A stretch of 64,000 bases of DNA from Streptantibioticus parmotrematis (GTDB lineage: Bacteria; Actinomycetota; Actinomycetes; Streptomycetales; Streptomycetaceae): positions 62,001 to 126,000 of the forward strand of contig NZ_JAINVZ010000005.1 in the NCBI RefSeq assembly GCF_019890615.1, read 5' to 3'. This document shows positions 48,007 to 55,673 of the stretch, piece by piece. The translations under genes were made by a program, and so were the position numbers. The notes beneath the pieces are model-generated. The model was not told the origin of the DNA. It worked only from the letters and a program-made list of their open reading frames with translations, and made no database searches. Numbering within the stretch: position 1 is the stretch's first letter; each line of letters opens with the position of its first letter.

Positions 48007-49052
48007 ATCCGCTCCCCGTCCACCACGTCGTCCTCCCGGCCCCAGGACTCCAGCCCGAGCAGCCTGGCGCCCAGGCCGTCGAGACGGGCGGTGCCGTACC
48101 TGAGGGACTCGTGCTTCCTGGCGTCGCCCAGCAGCGTCCGGTTCCAGTCCGGCGTGCTCAGGTGGCGCCAGGAGTCGACCCGGGAGTCCCGGAGCGTCCG
48201 GTGGGATTCGATCGCGGGCATCATCGACAGGTACTGCACCGCCCGCACGCCGTCGCGCGAGGTGTTGGGGGCGACGCCGTGGGCCAGCAGTCCGTTCCAG
48301 ATCAGCAGGTCGCCCGCCTTCAACTGCGGCCGCACGATGGGGAGTTCATCACGGTCGAAGGCCGGCCGGATCGGGTCGCGGTCGTCCGGCTGGAGCGCCC
48401 GCCACCGCTCGAACTGGCGGAACAGCTCCGGCGCGCACTGGAAGCCGCCGTGGTCCTCCTCGGTGTCGTTGAGGGCGATGATGCCCTGCACCCGCTGCGG
48501 CAGGACACCGAGGGAGGTGTCGACGTCCCAGTGCAGCTCGATGTCGAAGCCCTTGTCCGTCGGCTCGATCAGCGCGCGGTCGCGGTTCTTGACGTTGGGC
48601 GGGTTGAGGTTGAGCCGGTCGAGGGTCACCCACAGCTCCTCGCAGTCCCACACGTCCACGAACGCGTCGTACACCCGGCGCGCCTGACGGCTGTCCCACA
48701 GCAACTGGTGGTGGTACGCCTCGACGAAGCCGTAGACGTACAGGTCCCGGTCGAGGTCGGACCGGAAGGCGCGCTCCTCGTACCAGGTCTCGGGGCGCTC
48801 CGGGTCCAGGCCCTGGAAGTCCCACGCGAAGTCCAGCATGCGCTGCGCGGCGGCGGTGGGGATCGCCTGTTTGACGACGACGTAGCCGTAGGTCTGCCAG
48901 AAGGCGAAGTCCTCCTCGGACAGCACCCGCAGCTCTTGCCGCTTGCGCAGGTCACGCAACTGCGTCTGCGCCAGGTAGGTGTCGCCGTCCGAGCTGAAGT
49001 AGGGGACGTCCGAGGCGGCCCGATACAAGTAGCTGCTGTCAAGCGCCCGCAT
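47988..49052 (-). CDS. Phytanoyl-CoA dioxygenase (PhyH)-family Fe(II)/2-oxoglutarate oxygenase
   Basis: 354 residues from the ATG at 49052 with GAGGAG 7 bases upstream. Iron ligands are H174 and D176 in ELHWDVD and H258 in NGLLAHG; R270 is placed to bind 2-oxoglutarate. The D-L-L-I-W-N-G-L-L-A-H-G-V-A-P-N block is typical of PhyH enzymes from natural-product pathways. It should hydroxylate or otherwise oxidise a small substrate, plausibly a basic amino acid given the decarboxylase in the operon. First gene of five tightly overlapping genes. Confidence 0.87.
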   Translation of the reverse strand: MRALDSSYLYRAASDVPYFSSDGDTYLAQTQLRDLRKRQELRVLSEEDFAFWQTYGYVVVKQAIPTAAAQRMLDFAWDFQGLDPERPETWYEERAFRSDLDRDLYVYGFVEAYHHQLLWDSRQARRVYDAFVDVWDCEELWVTLDRLNLNPPNVKNRDRALIEPTDKGFDIELHWDVDTSLGVLPQRVQGIIALNDTEEDHGGFQCAPELFRQFERWRALQPDDRDPIRPAFDRDELPIVRPQLKAGDLLIWNGLLAHGVAPNTSRDGVRAVQYLSMMPAIESHRTLRDSRVDSWRHLSTPDWNRTLLGDARKHESLRYGTARLDGLGARLLGLESWGREDDVVDGERICAESV

Positions 49053-49370
49053 GCAATCGCTCCTCGAAAGATGTCCGGCCGGGGACACGCCACTCCACGC
49101 CGGGCACACGAGGCCGGGCAGCGGCCTGTTGCGGCGGGGGAGTGGACGCACACCACCGGTGGACGTCGTGAACAGTCGTGACAGGGTCGGAATGGCTCGT
49201 GCGAGCGTGGCGGCGGCCTTCCGCCCGGATCTCCCCCTGGAACCGGTGCCGCGGCGACGATGCCCGCGCGGAATGCGGATGCGCGCGGCAGGGGTTGTGA
49301 CGGGTCAACGTGCCCAATGCTGATGGCGGTTGACCACAACCGCCCCTTTGCCGAACTCGCGTCTCACTAA

Positions 49371-49386
49371 AATGGACTAGACCAAC
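49371..49386. promoter_or_regulatory. DasR-like (dre) palindrome, distal
   Basis: AATGGACTAGACCAAC matches the TGG-N-CTAG-N-CCA core of DasR-responsive elements (core 49373-49384). It lies 319 bases from the PhyH start and 510 from the GH3 start, so its target is uncertain. Confidence 0.55.
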
Positions 49387-49811
49387 TTCACGTGTCAACA
49401 GTCGAGTTGGTGGGTTGTGGGCGGTTCGGTTCGGGTTCGAGGTTGTCGTGGGATGTGTATGCGCAGGTCAGATTGGGTGGGCGGCCCGCACTTGAGGAGT
49501 CCGATGTGATTGTTGGTTACTGGTGGGTTATGGCGATGAGTTTGCGGCGGACATGACATGAGTGACTGTTGGTGCAACGTTCATCGACTCACGGTGAATT
49601 CGGTTGCCGCGATATGCGCGGGAATTCCGGTGTGTCGACGACCGATGACGTTGTGTCATTTCCGGCTTTGAAGGCGGGCGCTTTGCTCCGATTCCGGAAG
49701 AAGGGCCTCCCGGGGCGGGTCGGTGGCGGTGGCGGGGCCCGAGGGTCTCGGGTCGGAATGGTGACGGGGGTGCGGCGGCCCGGGACGCCGCTCGCCCTCT
49801 TGACACTCCAG

Positions 49812-49827
49812 ATTGGACTAGGCCAAT
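49812..49827. promoter_or_regulatory. DasR-like (dre) palindrome upstream of the GH3 gene
   Basis: ATTGGACTAGGCCAAT has perfect ATTGG/CCAAT arms around CTAG. It lies 68 bases before the GH3 start, which fits control of an N-acetylglucosaminidase by DasR, the regulator of N-acetylglucosamine use in streptomycetes. Confidence 0.65.
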
Positions 49828-49895
49828 ATCCCGATGGTCTGTACCAATGCGCGGCGCGGTGATCGATGCCTCGGCACTACCGGAAGGCCCAGCTG

Positions 49896-51407
49896 ATGTC
49901 CTGGAGCAAACACAGCAAGGAGTTGCGACGTCTCGCGCTCTCCGTCCTTCAGCCGGGCTTCGTCGGGACCGAGGCGCCGGACTGGGTGTTGCGGGACATC
50001 GCCGACGGCCTGTCGTCCGTCGTGCTCTTCTCGCGCAACATCGCCTCCCCCCAGCAGGTGAGTCGGCTCACCGCCCAACTGCGCGCCCGGAACCCCGAGT
50101 TGATCATCGCGATCGACGAGGAGGCCGGCGACGTCACCCGCATCGAGTCGTCGACCGGATCCTCGCGCCCCGGCAACTTCGCGCTCGGCGCCGTCGACGA
50201 CGCCGAGCTGACCGAGTCGGTCGCCCAGGACCTCGGCCGCCAGCTGCACGCCGCCGGGGTGAGCCTGGACTACGCGCCGAGCGTGGACGTCAACTCCAAC
50301 CCCGACAACCCGATCATCGGCGTCCGCTCCTTCGGGGTGGACCCCAAGCTGGTGTCCCGACACGCCGCCGCCTGGATCCGCGGTCTTCAGGCCTCCGGAG
50401 TCGCGGCCTGCGCCAAGCACTTCCCCGGCCACGGCGACGTCGCCGTGGACTCCCACCACGGGCTGCCGCATTACGAGGCGAGCCTCGACCAGATCCAGGA
50501 GCAGGCGCTGCCGCCGTTCCGCGCCGCCCTGGAGGCGGGCGTGCGCGCGGTGATGAGCGGTCATCTGCTCGTTCCGGCCTACGACCCCGACCTGCCCGCC
50601 ACCCTCAGCCGCCGCGTCCTGATCGACCTGCTGCGCGGCGAACTCGGCTTCGACGGCCTGATCGTCACCGACGCCATCGAGATGGGGGCGGTCACCGGCC
50701 TGTACGGGATCGGCGGCGCCACGGTCAGGGCCGTCGTCGCCGGGGCCGACGCCATCTGCGTGGGCGGCGAGACCGCGGAGGAGTCCACCGTCGACCTGCT
50801 CGCCGGCGCCCTGCTGGACGCGGTCGCCGACGGAACCCTGCCGGAGGAGCGCCTGCGCGACGCGGCCCGCCGGGTGGGGGAGTTCGCCGACTGGTCGACC
50901 CGGCTGGGCCAGGCCGCCCCCGTCGACCCGGTCAGCGGGGACATCGGGTTCGTCGCCGCCCGCCGTGCCATCCGCACCAGCGGCGCCGCCGGTGACGCCC
51001 TCCCGCTCCAGGACCCGCCGCACGTCGTGGAGTTGGTGCCCTCCACCAACCTCGCCATCGGCAAGGAGACCCCGTGGGGCGTCGCCATGCCGTTGCGCGA
51101 ACGGCTGCCCGGCACGACGTTCGTACGCGTCCACGCCACCCAACTCGACCGGGAGTCGAAGGCGTTGGAGGAGTACGCGCTGCTCCCCGCGAAGGACCGC
51201 CCGCTGGTCGTCGTGGTGCGGGACGCCTCCCGGCACGCCTGGATGAGCCGGGCGCTGGCGGACCTGGTGACGGCGCGCCCCGACGCGATCGTGGTCGAGA
51301 TGGGCCTGCCGGTGCCGACCGCCCCGGCCGCGGCCCAGATCTTCACCAACGGCGCCACGGCCGCGTCCGGGGTGGCCGCGGCGGAGGTCCTGGCGGGCAC
51401 CCGGTAG
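49896..51407 (+). CDS. Glycoside hydrolase family 3 beta-N-acetylhexosaminidase (NagZ-like)
   Basis: 503 residues from the ATG at 49896, preferred over one at 49866 because GGAAGG lies 8 bases before it. The GH3 N-terminal domain carries the NagZ signatures IAIDEEAGDVTRI, KHFPGHGDVAVDSHHGLP (with the Asp/His acid-base dyad) and VTDAIEMGAV with the nucleophile Asp. A C-terminal domain of about 170 residues follows, as in longer actinobacterial enzymes. It cleaves terminal beta-linked N-acetylglucosamine from chitin- or murein-derived sugars. No signal peptide, so it is probably cytoplasmic. The upstream dre-like site fits DasR control. Confidence 0.9.
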   Translation: MSWSKHSKELRRLALSVLQPGFVGTEAPDWVLRDIADGLSSVVLFSRNIASPQQVSRLTAQLRARNPELIIAIDEEAGDVTRIESSTGSSRPGNFALGAVDDAELTESVAQDLGRQLHAAGVSLDYAPSVDVNSNPDNPIIGVRSFGVDPKLVSRHAAAWIRGLQASGVAACAKHFPGHGDVAVDSHHGLPHYEASLDQIQEQALPPFRAALEAGVRAVMSGHLLVPAYDPDLPATLSRRVLIDLLRGELGFDGLIVTDAIEMGAVTGLYGIGGATVRAVVAGADAICVGGETAEESTVDLLAGALLDAVADGTLPEERLRDAARRVGEFADWSTRLGQAAPVDPVSGDIGFVAARRAIRTSGAAGDALPLQDPPHVVELVPSTNLAIGKETPWGVAMPLRERLPGTTFVRVHATQLDRESKALEEYALLPAKDRPLVVVVRDASRHAWMSRALADLVTARPDAIVVEMGLPVPTAPAAAQIFTNGATAASGVAAAEVLAGTR

Positions 51408-51572
51408 CGCACCGAGCGGCCCCACCCGGTCGCGCAGGGTGACGGCGCGTTCGCCGGACAGGACGGTCACGCATGACGCGGCCACACTGGGACAGGGAAC
51501 GAATGGACCGCTCACCCGGGCGTGCCGCCCACCGGACGCGCACGCCGCACGGCACGGAAAGGGAGCCGCCGC

Positions 51573-52598
51573 ATGTCCCCAGCAGCCACTCACCGCCGCG
51601 TGGAGGTCGCCGAGCCCGGCGGCGCGATGTCACTGACCACCGCCGAGTCGCGCGAACCCGGGCCCGACGAGGTCAGGATCGCCGTCGAGGCGTGCGGGGT
51701 GTGCCACTCGGACGCCCTCATCACCGCGGGCCATCTGCCCGGCACGTCCTTCCCGGTCGTCCCCGGGCACGAGATCGCCGGGCGGATCGACGCGGTCGGT
51801 GAGCACGTCACCGGCTGGTCGGCCGGAGACCGGGTGGCCGTGGGCTGGTACGGCGGCTCGTGCGGCCACTGCGACCTGTGCCGGACGGGCGACGGCGTGC
51901 TCTGCGCCGAGCTGCGGGTGCCCGGCGCCGCCTACCCGGGCGGCTACGCGGACTCCGTCGTGGTGCCCGCGGTGGCACTCGCCGCGGTGCCCGACGAGCT
52001 GACCTCGGCCGAGGCCGCGCCGCTGGCCTGCGCGGGCGTGACCGTCTACAACGCCCTGCGCCGCAGCTCGGCCCGGCCGGGCGACACCGTGGCCGTGCTG
52101 GGGCTCGGCGGCCTCGGCCACCTCGGCGTGCAGTTCGCGGCGGCGATGGGCTTCGACACCGTCGCCATCGCCCGGGGCGCGGACAAGGCGCCGCTCGCCG
52201 AGAAGCTCGGCGCCCGGCACTACATCGACAGCACCGCCGAGGACCCGGCGCGGGCCCTGACCGCGCTGGGCGGCGCCTCGGTCGTCCTGGCCACGGTGAC
52301 CAACGGCGACGCGATGGCCGCGACCGTGGACGGACTGCGCCCGCGCGGCGAGCTGCTCGTCCTCGGCGCGGCACCGGAGGAGCTGCGGGTCAGCCCGCTG
52401 CAACTGGTCAGCGCCGCCCGGCGCATCCACGGCCACGCCTCGGGCGTCGCCGTCGACACGCAGGACACGATGCGGTTCGCCGCCCAGAGCGGCGTGCGGC
52501 CGTGGATCGAGGAAGTGCCGCTGGAACGCGCCGCCGACGCCTTCGACCGCATGATGTCCGGCGCCGCCCGCTTCCGCATGGTGCTCACCACCGGCTGA
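51573..52598 (+). CDS. Zinc-dependent alcohol dehydrogenase (MDR family)
   Basis: 341 residues from the ATG at 51573 with GGGAG 8 bases upstream. Catalytic zinc ligands are in CGVCHSD and GHE; the structural-zinc loop is CGHCDLCRTGDGVLC; the cofactor site is VLGLGGLGHLGVQFA. It belongs to the class that oxidises primary alcohols or reduces aldehydes with NAD(P). Substrate unknown. It is convergent with the MarR gene (19-base gap). Confidence 0.9.
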   Translation: MSPAATHRRVEVAEPGGAMSLTTAESREPGPDEVRIAVEACGVCHSDALITAGHLPGTSFPVVPGHEIAGRIDAVGEHVTGWSAGDRVAVGWYGGSCGHCDLCRTGDGVLCAELRVPGAAYPGGYADSVVVPAVALAAVPDELTSAEAAPLACAGVTVYNALRRSSARPGDTVAVLGLGGLGHLGVQFAAAMGFDTVAIARGADKAPLAEKLGARHYIDSTAEDPARALTALGGASVVLATVTNGDAMAATVDGLRPRGELLVLGAAPEELRVSPLQLVSAARRIHGHASGVAVDTQDTMRFAAQSGVRPWIEEVPLERAADAFDRMMSGAARFRMVLTTG

Positions 52599-52617
52599 CC
52601 GCGGGCGCCGGCCGCGC

Positions 52618-53100
52618 TCACCACACCGGGCGCAGCGGCACCGGCTGGTCGCCGTAGACGTGACGGATGTACGCGCGCAGGTCGCGGCCGAGCGCGGTCA
52701 CGCGGTCGGCGCCGACGACGTCGGCGAGGTCCCGTTCCACCTCGGACCACAGCCGGTCGGCCAGGCGCAGGTAGTCGTGGCCGCGCTCGGTGAGGGCGAG
52801 CACCTGGGCGCGCCGGTCCGTGGGATGCGGCTCGCGCCGCAGGTACCCCCAGTCGGCGAGTTCGGCGACCGTCTTGGACGCCGCCTGCTTCGTGACGCCG
52901 AGGTGGGCGGCCAGGTCCACGGTGGTGGCCCGGGGGTGGTCGGCGAGATAGCGGAAGGTGTACCCGTGCGCGGGCCGCAGCGGCTCGCGGCCGAGTTCCG
53001 CCAGGCGGGCGTGGAAGTGGTCGGTCATCGCCCGGTACGCGATGGCCAGCAGCAGGGGGACCTGCGGGGTCGGGTCGGTGTCGTGCCGGTCGGCGGCCAT
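52618..53100 (-). CDS. MarR-family regulator
   Basis: 160 residues. The winged helix is clear: TTVDLAAHLGVTKQAASKTV, then the wing with PHPTDRRAQVLALT. It is divergent from the cupin gene, and two copies of GGTCAA-N5-TTGAC lie between them, so it probably represses the cupin/SnoaL-like pair and itself. Confidence 0.9.
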   Translation of the reverse strand: MAADRHDTDPTPQVPLLLAIAYRAMTDHFHARLAELGREPLRPAHGYTFRYLADHPRATTVDLAAHLGVTKQAASKTVAELADWGYLRREPHPTDRRAQVLALTERGHDYLRLADRLWSEVERDLADVVGADRVTALGRDLRAYIRHVYGDQPVPLRPVW

Positions 53101-53185
53101 GGTGGTGTCCCGGACCTCTCCTGTCGAATGCCTGCGGTGCCTGCGGTGCCTGCGTGTCCGTGATGCCTGCGAATGCCTGTCGGAT

Positions 53186-53202
53186 GGTCAACGTGGTTGA
53201 CC
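53186..53202. promoter_or_regulatory. Likely MarR operator, copy 1
   Basis: GGTCAA-CGTGG-TTGACC is a perfect 6-bp palindrome with a 5-base spacer in the divergent MarR/cupin region. Its TTGACC arm (53197-53202) could double as the -35 box of the cupin promoter. Confidence 0.65.
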
Positions 53203-53231
53203 GGTTCGCCGTGGCGGGCGTAGCGTGAAGT

Positions 53232-53248
53232 GGTCAACCGGTTTGACT
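53232..53248. promoter_or_regulatory. Likely MarR operator, copy 2
   Basis: GGTCAA-CCGGT-TTGACT repeats the first operator with one arm mismatch. The centres are 46 bp apart, and it ends 33 bases before the cupin start. Confidence 0.65.
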
Positions 53249-53281
53249 ATATCGTTCGTCCCGCTGCCCGGAGGAATCGCC

Positions 53282-53656
53282 ATGCCTTTGTCCACCCTTG
53301 CCGACGCCCCTGTCTTCGACCGTGACGGCTTCACCTTCCGTCCGCTCGCCGTGCCCTCCCGGGGCAGTGCCGAACTGGCCATCTGGGCACTGGAGTTGTC
53401 CCCGGGCGCGTGCAGCGAGACCCATCACATGGACCGCGAGGAGGTCTTCGTCGTGGTGAGCGGCGGGATCTCGGCCACCGTCGCCGGGCAGGAGGTGACC
53501 GCCGGGCCCGGTGACGCCGTCGTCGTCCCGGCCAACGCCGTCCTGCGGATCCGCAACGCCTCCGACGATGCCCCGGCCTCCCTCACCGCGGTCACCTCGG
53601 TCGGCATGAAGGCCACCGTCGGCGGCGCGACCTTCCTGCCGCCGTGGGCGCAGTGA
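53282..53656 (+). CDS. Small cupin-domain protein
   Basis: 124 residues from the ATG at 53282 with GGAGGAA upstream. One cupin barrel: metal-site motif H-H-M-D-R-E-E-V-F-V-V-V-S-G and the second motif around G-D-A-V-V-V-P-A-N. It may be a metal-dependent dioxygenase or isomerase-like protein, or a ligand binder. It is paired with the SnoaL-like gene 42 bases downstream and probably controlled by the divergent MarR protein. Confidence 0.85.
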   Translation: MPLSTLADAPVFDRDGFTFRPLAVPSRGSAELAIWALELSPGACSETHHMDREEVFVVVSGGISATVAGQEVTAGPGDAVVVPANAVLRIRNASDDAPASLTAVTSVGMKATVGGATFLPPWAQ

Positions 53657-53698
53657 CGACTCCATAGCTCCGCACCTCGCTTCACCGAAAGGTTCGCC

Positions 53699-54316
53699 AT
53701 GAGCTCCACCACCGACGACGTCACCGAGCTGACCCAGCTGGTCCTGCGCGAGCGCCGGGCGCGTGATCGCGGCTGGTGGCGGGCGATGGGGGAGTGCCTG
53801 GCGCCGGACGCGGCCGTGCGGTTGAGCTGGTTCCGCGGCACGGGCGCCGAATTCGTCGCGGCGTCACGGGAGATGGCCGCGCGCGGCGACACCGCCCTGC
53901 ACAGCCTGCACCCGCCGGTCGTGGACGTCCACGGTCCGCGCGCGGTCATCGAGATGCTCGCCGGGATCCACCTGCGCGCGGACCTGAACGGCGTCGAGGT
54001 GGACCTCACCTCCCGGGCCCGCCTGCTGTACCGCGCGGAACGGCGGGCGGGCCGCTGGGTGCTCGTCTCGCTCGACCCGGTCTACGAGTACGACGTCCTG
54101 CTGCCCGCGGTCCCGGGCGCCCGGCCGGCCGTCGACCCGCAGACGCTCGCCGCGGCCCGCCCCTCGTACCGCATGCTCACCTGCCTGCTGCATGCGCGGG
54201 GTTACGCGGTCGGCGCCGACCTGTACGGCGACGACCGTCCGGAGGAGGTCCGGGCGCTCTACGCCTCCCTCTTCGAGTGGCTGACCCCGGGAGGCGCCTC
54301 GGTGTACGCCGACTGA
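53699..54316 (+). CDS. SnoaL/NTF2-like protein
   Basis: 205 residues. The N-terminal two-thirds follow the NTF2/SnoaL alpha+beta cone (WWRAMGECLAPDAAVRLSWF, later RARLLYRAERRAGRWVLVSL). Such proteins act as cyclases, hydratases, isomerases or ligand-binding proteins. No catalytic set specific to a subfamily was recognised. Likely co-transcribed with the cupin gene. Confidence 0.8.
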   Translation: MSSTTDDVTELTQLVLRERRARDRGWWRAMGECLAPDAAVRLSWFRGTGAEFVAASREMAARGDTALHSLHPPVVDVHGPRAVIEMLAGIHLRADLNGVEVDLTSRARLLYRAERRAGRWVLVSLDPVYEYDVLLPAVPGARPAVDPQTLAAARPSYRMLTCLLHARGYAVGADLYGDDRPEEVRALYASLFEWLTPGGASVYAD

Positions 54317-54331
54317 GCGGCGCCGAAAGAC

Positions 54332-54366
54332 AGGCCAACGCCCGCGTCAGGAAAGCCCGTTGGCCT
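54332..54366. terminator. Hairpin at the end of the SnoaL-like/YjbR convergent pair
   Basis: AGGCCAACG (54332-54340) pairs with CGTTGGCCT (54358-54366). The right arm lies in the last codons of the convergent YjbR gene, so its role is uncertain. Confidence 0.4.
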
Positions 54367-54775
54367 TGAGCCAGGCGCGTGCCCGGGTCGGCGAGGCGCG
54401 GGAGAGCCAGGCGTCCTGCACGACCTCGGACAGCTCGCCGTACGACAACTCACCGGTCCGTGAACCGCGCAGCAGGACCGACGGGTGGCCGTCGAAGTGC
54501 GGTGTGGTGAAGAACGGTGTGGACGCGTCGGCGATCAGGGACTTCTTGTCCTCCTCCGACGCCACCCACATCACGATGACGTCCGTGTACCGCTCGCCGG
54601 TCTCCGGATCGAAGGCGTCCGGCCGGGCGGTGCGGAAGAAGACGAAGGACTTGCCGCCCACCGCGTAGACGGCGTTGCCCTGCCGCCCGTGCTCCACGGT
54701 CACGTGCGGCATCGCCAGCGCCAGGTCGTGGACGTCCTCGACCCGGGCGCGGCGGCTCTTCCTCGGTGCGGGCAC
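54347..54775 (-). CDS. MmcQ/YjbR family DNA-binding-fold protein
   Basis: 142 residues with the compact YjbR fold: P-H-V-T-V-E-H opening, KSFVFF strand, the FFTTPHFDGHPSVLLR section, and C-terminal VVQDAWLSRASPTRARAWL. Family members are small cytoplasmic proteins with a fold resembling a DNA-binding domain; no reaction is established. Stand-alone gene. Confidence 0.85.
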   Translation of the reverse strand: MPAPRKSRRARVEDVHDLALAMPHVTVEHGRQGNAVYAVGGKSFVFFRTARPDAFDPETGERYTDVIVMWVASEEDKKSLIADASTPFFTTPHFDGHPSVLLRGSRTGELSYGELSEVVQDAWLSRASPTRARAWLKANGLS

Positions 54776-54822
54776 CCTCTCAAGCTACGCGCGGCGTGCC
54801 CGGCACTCCAGCGGAAGGAGCC

Positions 54823-55443
54823 TCAGCGCCCGCGCGGGCGAGGACGCGGGAAGGGTAGCAGCGCGGGCACCCGCGCCCGGTACGTCTCGTACTGCGCGCC
54901 GAACTCGCGGCGCATCAGCCCGTCCTCGACGCGCACCCGGTGCAGCAGCCAGGGCACGGCGAACGCGAACACCACGATCCAGCCGCCGAACCCGCACGCG
55001 AGCGTGGCCCCGCCGACCAGCCCCAGCAGCCCGGTGTAGATCGGGTGCCGCACGACGGCGTACGGGCCGCCGGTGCGCAGTTCCTGGTTCTCCCGCACCA
55101 CCGGCACCGGTGCCCACATCGCGCCCAGCACCCAGCGCGCCCACACCAGCAACGCCGTGGACGACACCATCACCACGGCCCCCACCACCGCGATCACGGG
55201 CTGCCAGTAGAAGAAGTGGTGCCAGAACGCGCCGGGGGTGTGCCGCACCAGTTGGACGAACGCGATCACACCGACCGCCAGCGCCAGGCGGTAGACCAGC
55301 GTCTGCCGGGTGCCCGGGGCCCAGTCGGCGACGCGGGAGCCGCTGCGCACCCCGAAGTACACCGCGCCGATGATCCACGTCACCGCGAAGACGGCCACGC
55401 AGACCGCGGTGAGACCGACCATCACCGAGTGCAGTGCTCCCAT
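54823..55443 (-). CDS. Isoprenylcysteine carboxyl methyltransferase-like membrane protein
   Basis: 206 residues from the ATG at 55443. Four to five membrane segments are followed by the ICMT signature G-P-Y-A-V-V-R-H-P-I-Y-T-G and the late R-V-x-x-E-D-x-L-M-R-R-E-F-G-x-Q-Y-x-x-Y-x-x-R-V block. Bacterial members are SAM- or NAD(P)H-binding membrane enzymes of uncertain substrate, since bacteria lack prenylated CaaX proteins. Divergent from the phosphonate-type ABC operon. Confidence 0.85.
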   Translation of the reverse strand: MGALHSVMVGLTAVCVAVFAVTWIIGAVYFGVRSGSRVADWAPGTRQTLVYRLALAVGVIAFVQLVRHTPGAFWHHFFYWQPVIAVVGAVVMVSSTALLVWARWVLGAMWAPVPVVRENQELRTGGPYAVVRHPIYTGLLGLVGGATLACGFGGWIVVFAFAVPWLLHRVRVEDGLMRREFGAQYETYRARVPALLPFPRPRPRGR

Positions 55444-55514
55444 GGGGAGATCGTCCTCCCGGCGCGCCCCGGCCGCCAGGCGCGGGAACACCTCTTGGAG
55501 ATCACGGGTGGATA

Positions 55515-55530
55515 ACGGGTCTAGTCCAAC
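55515..55530. promoter_or_regulatory. DasR-like (dre) palindrome, weaker copy
   Basis: ACGGGTCTAGTCCAAC matches the DasR core except for the first base of the left TGG. It lies 144 bases upstream of the ABC-transporter operon and 72 from the ICMT-like start. CTAG is rare in such G+C-rich DNA, which raises its interest. Confidence 0.4.
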
Positions 55531-55673
55531 CGTCTCGGCCTGTTCACCATCCCGTCACCCCTCGGCCGTGAACGGTCAACGCCCCGCCCACAGGCTCCAG
55601 GCATGCCAGTCGTCAACCACGCGGCCGACCGGATCCCGGCGGCTCGCTCCCTCACCGCGACGAGGTGGTCGTG

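Larger units (their letters stand above)
49053..49895. other. 843-bp gene-free divergent region with two DasR-like palindromes
   Basis: No convincing coding frame on either strand; the base composition is clearly lower in G+C than the neighbouring genes. It separates the PhyH operon (leftward) from the GH3 gene (rightward) and holds the promoters of both. Confidence 0.6.

Noticed and set aside
48111-49181. Plus-strand frame opposite the PhyH gene
   Set aside because: The minus strand has the full Fe/2OG oxygenase motif set; the plus frame has none.
49395-49862. Short frames in the DasR-site intergenic region
   Set aside because: Low-complexity translations, no ribosome sites; better explained as regulatory DNA.
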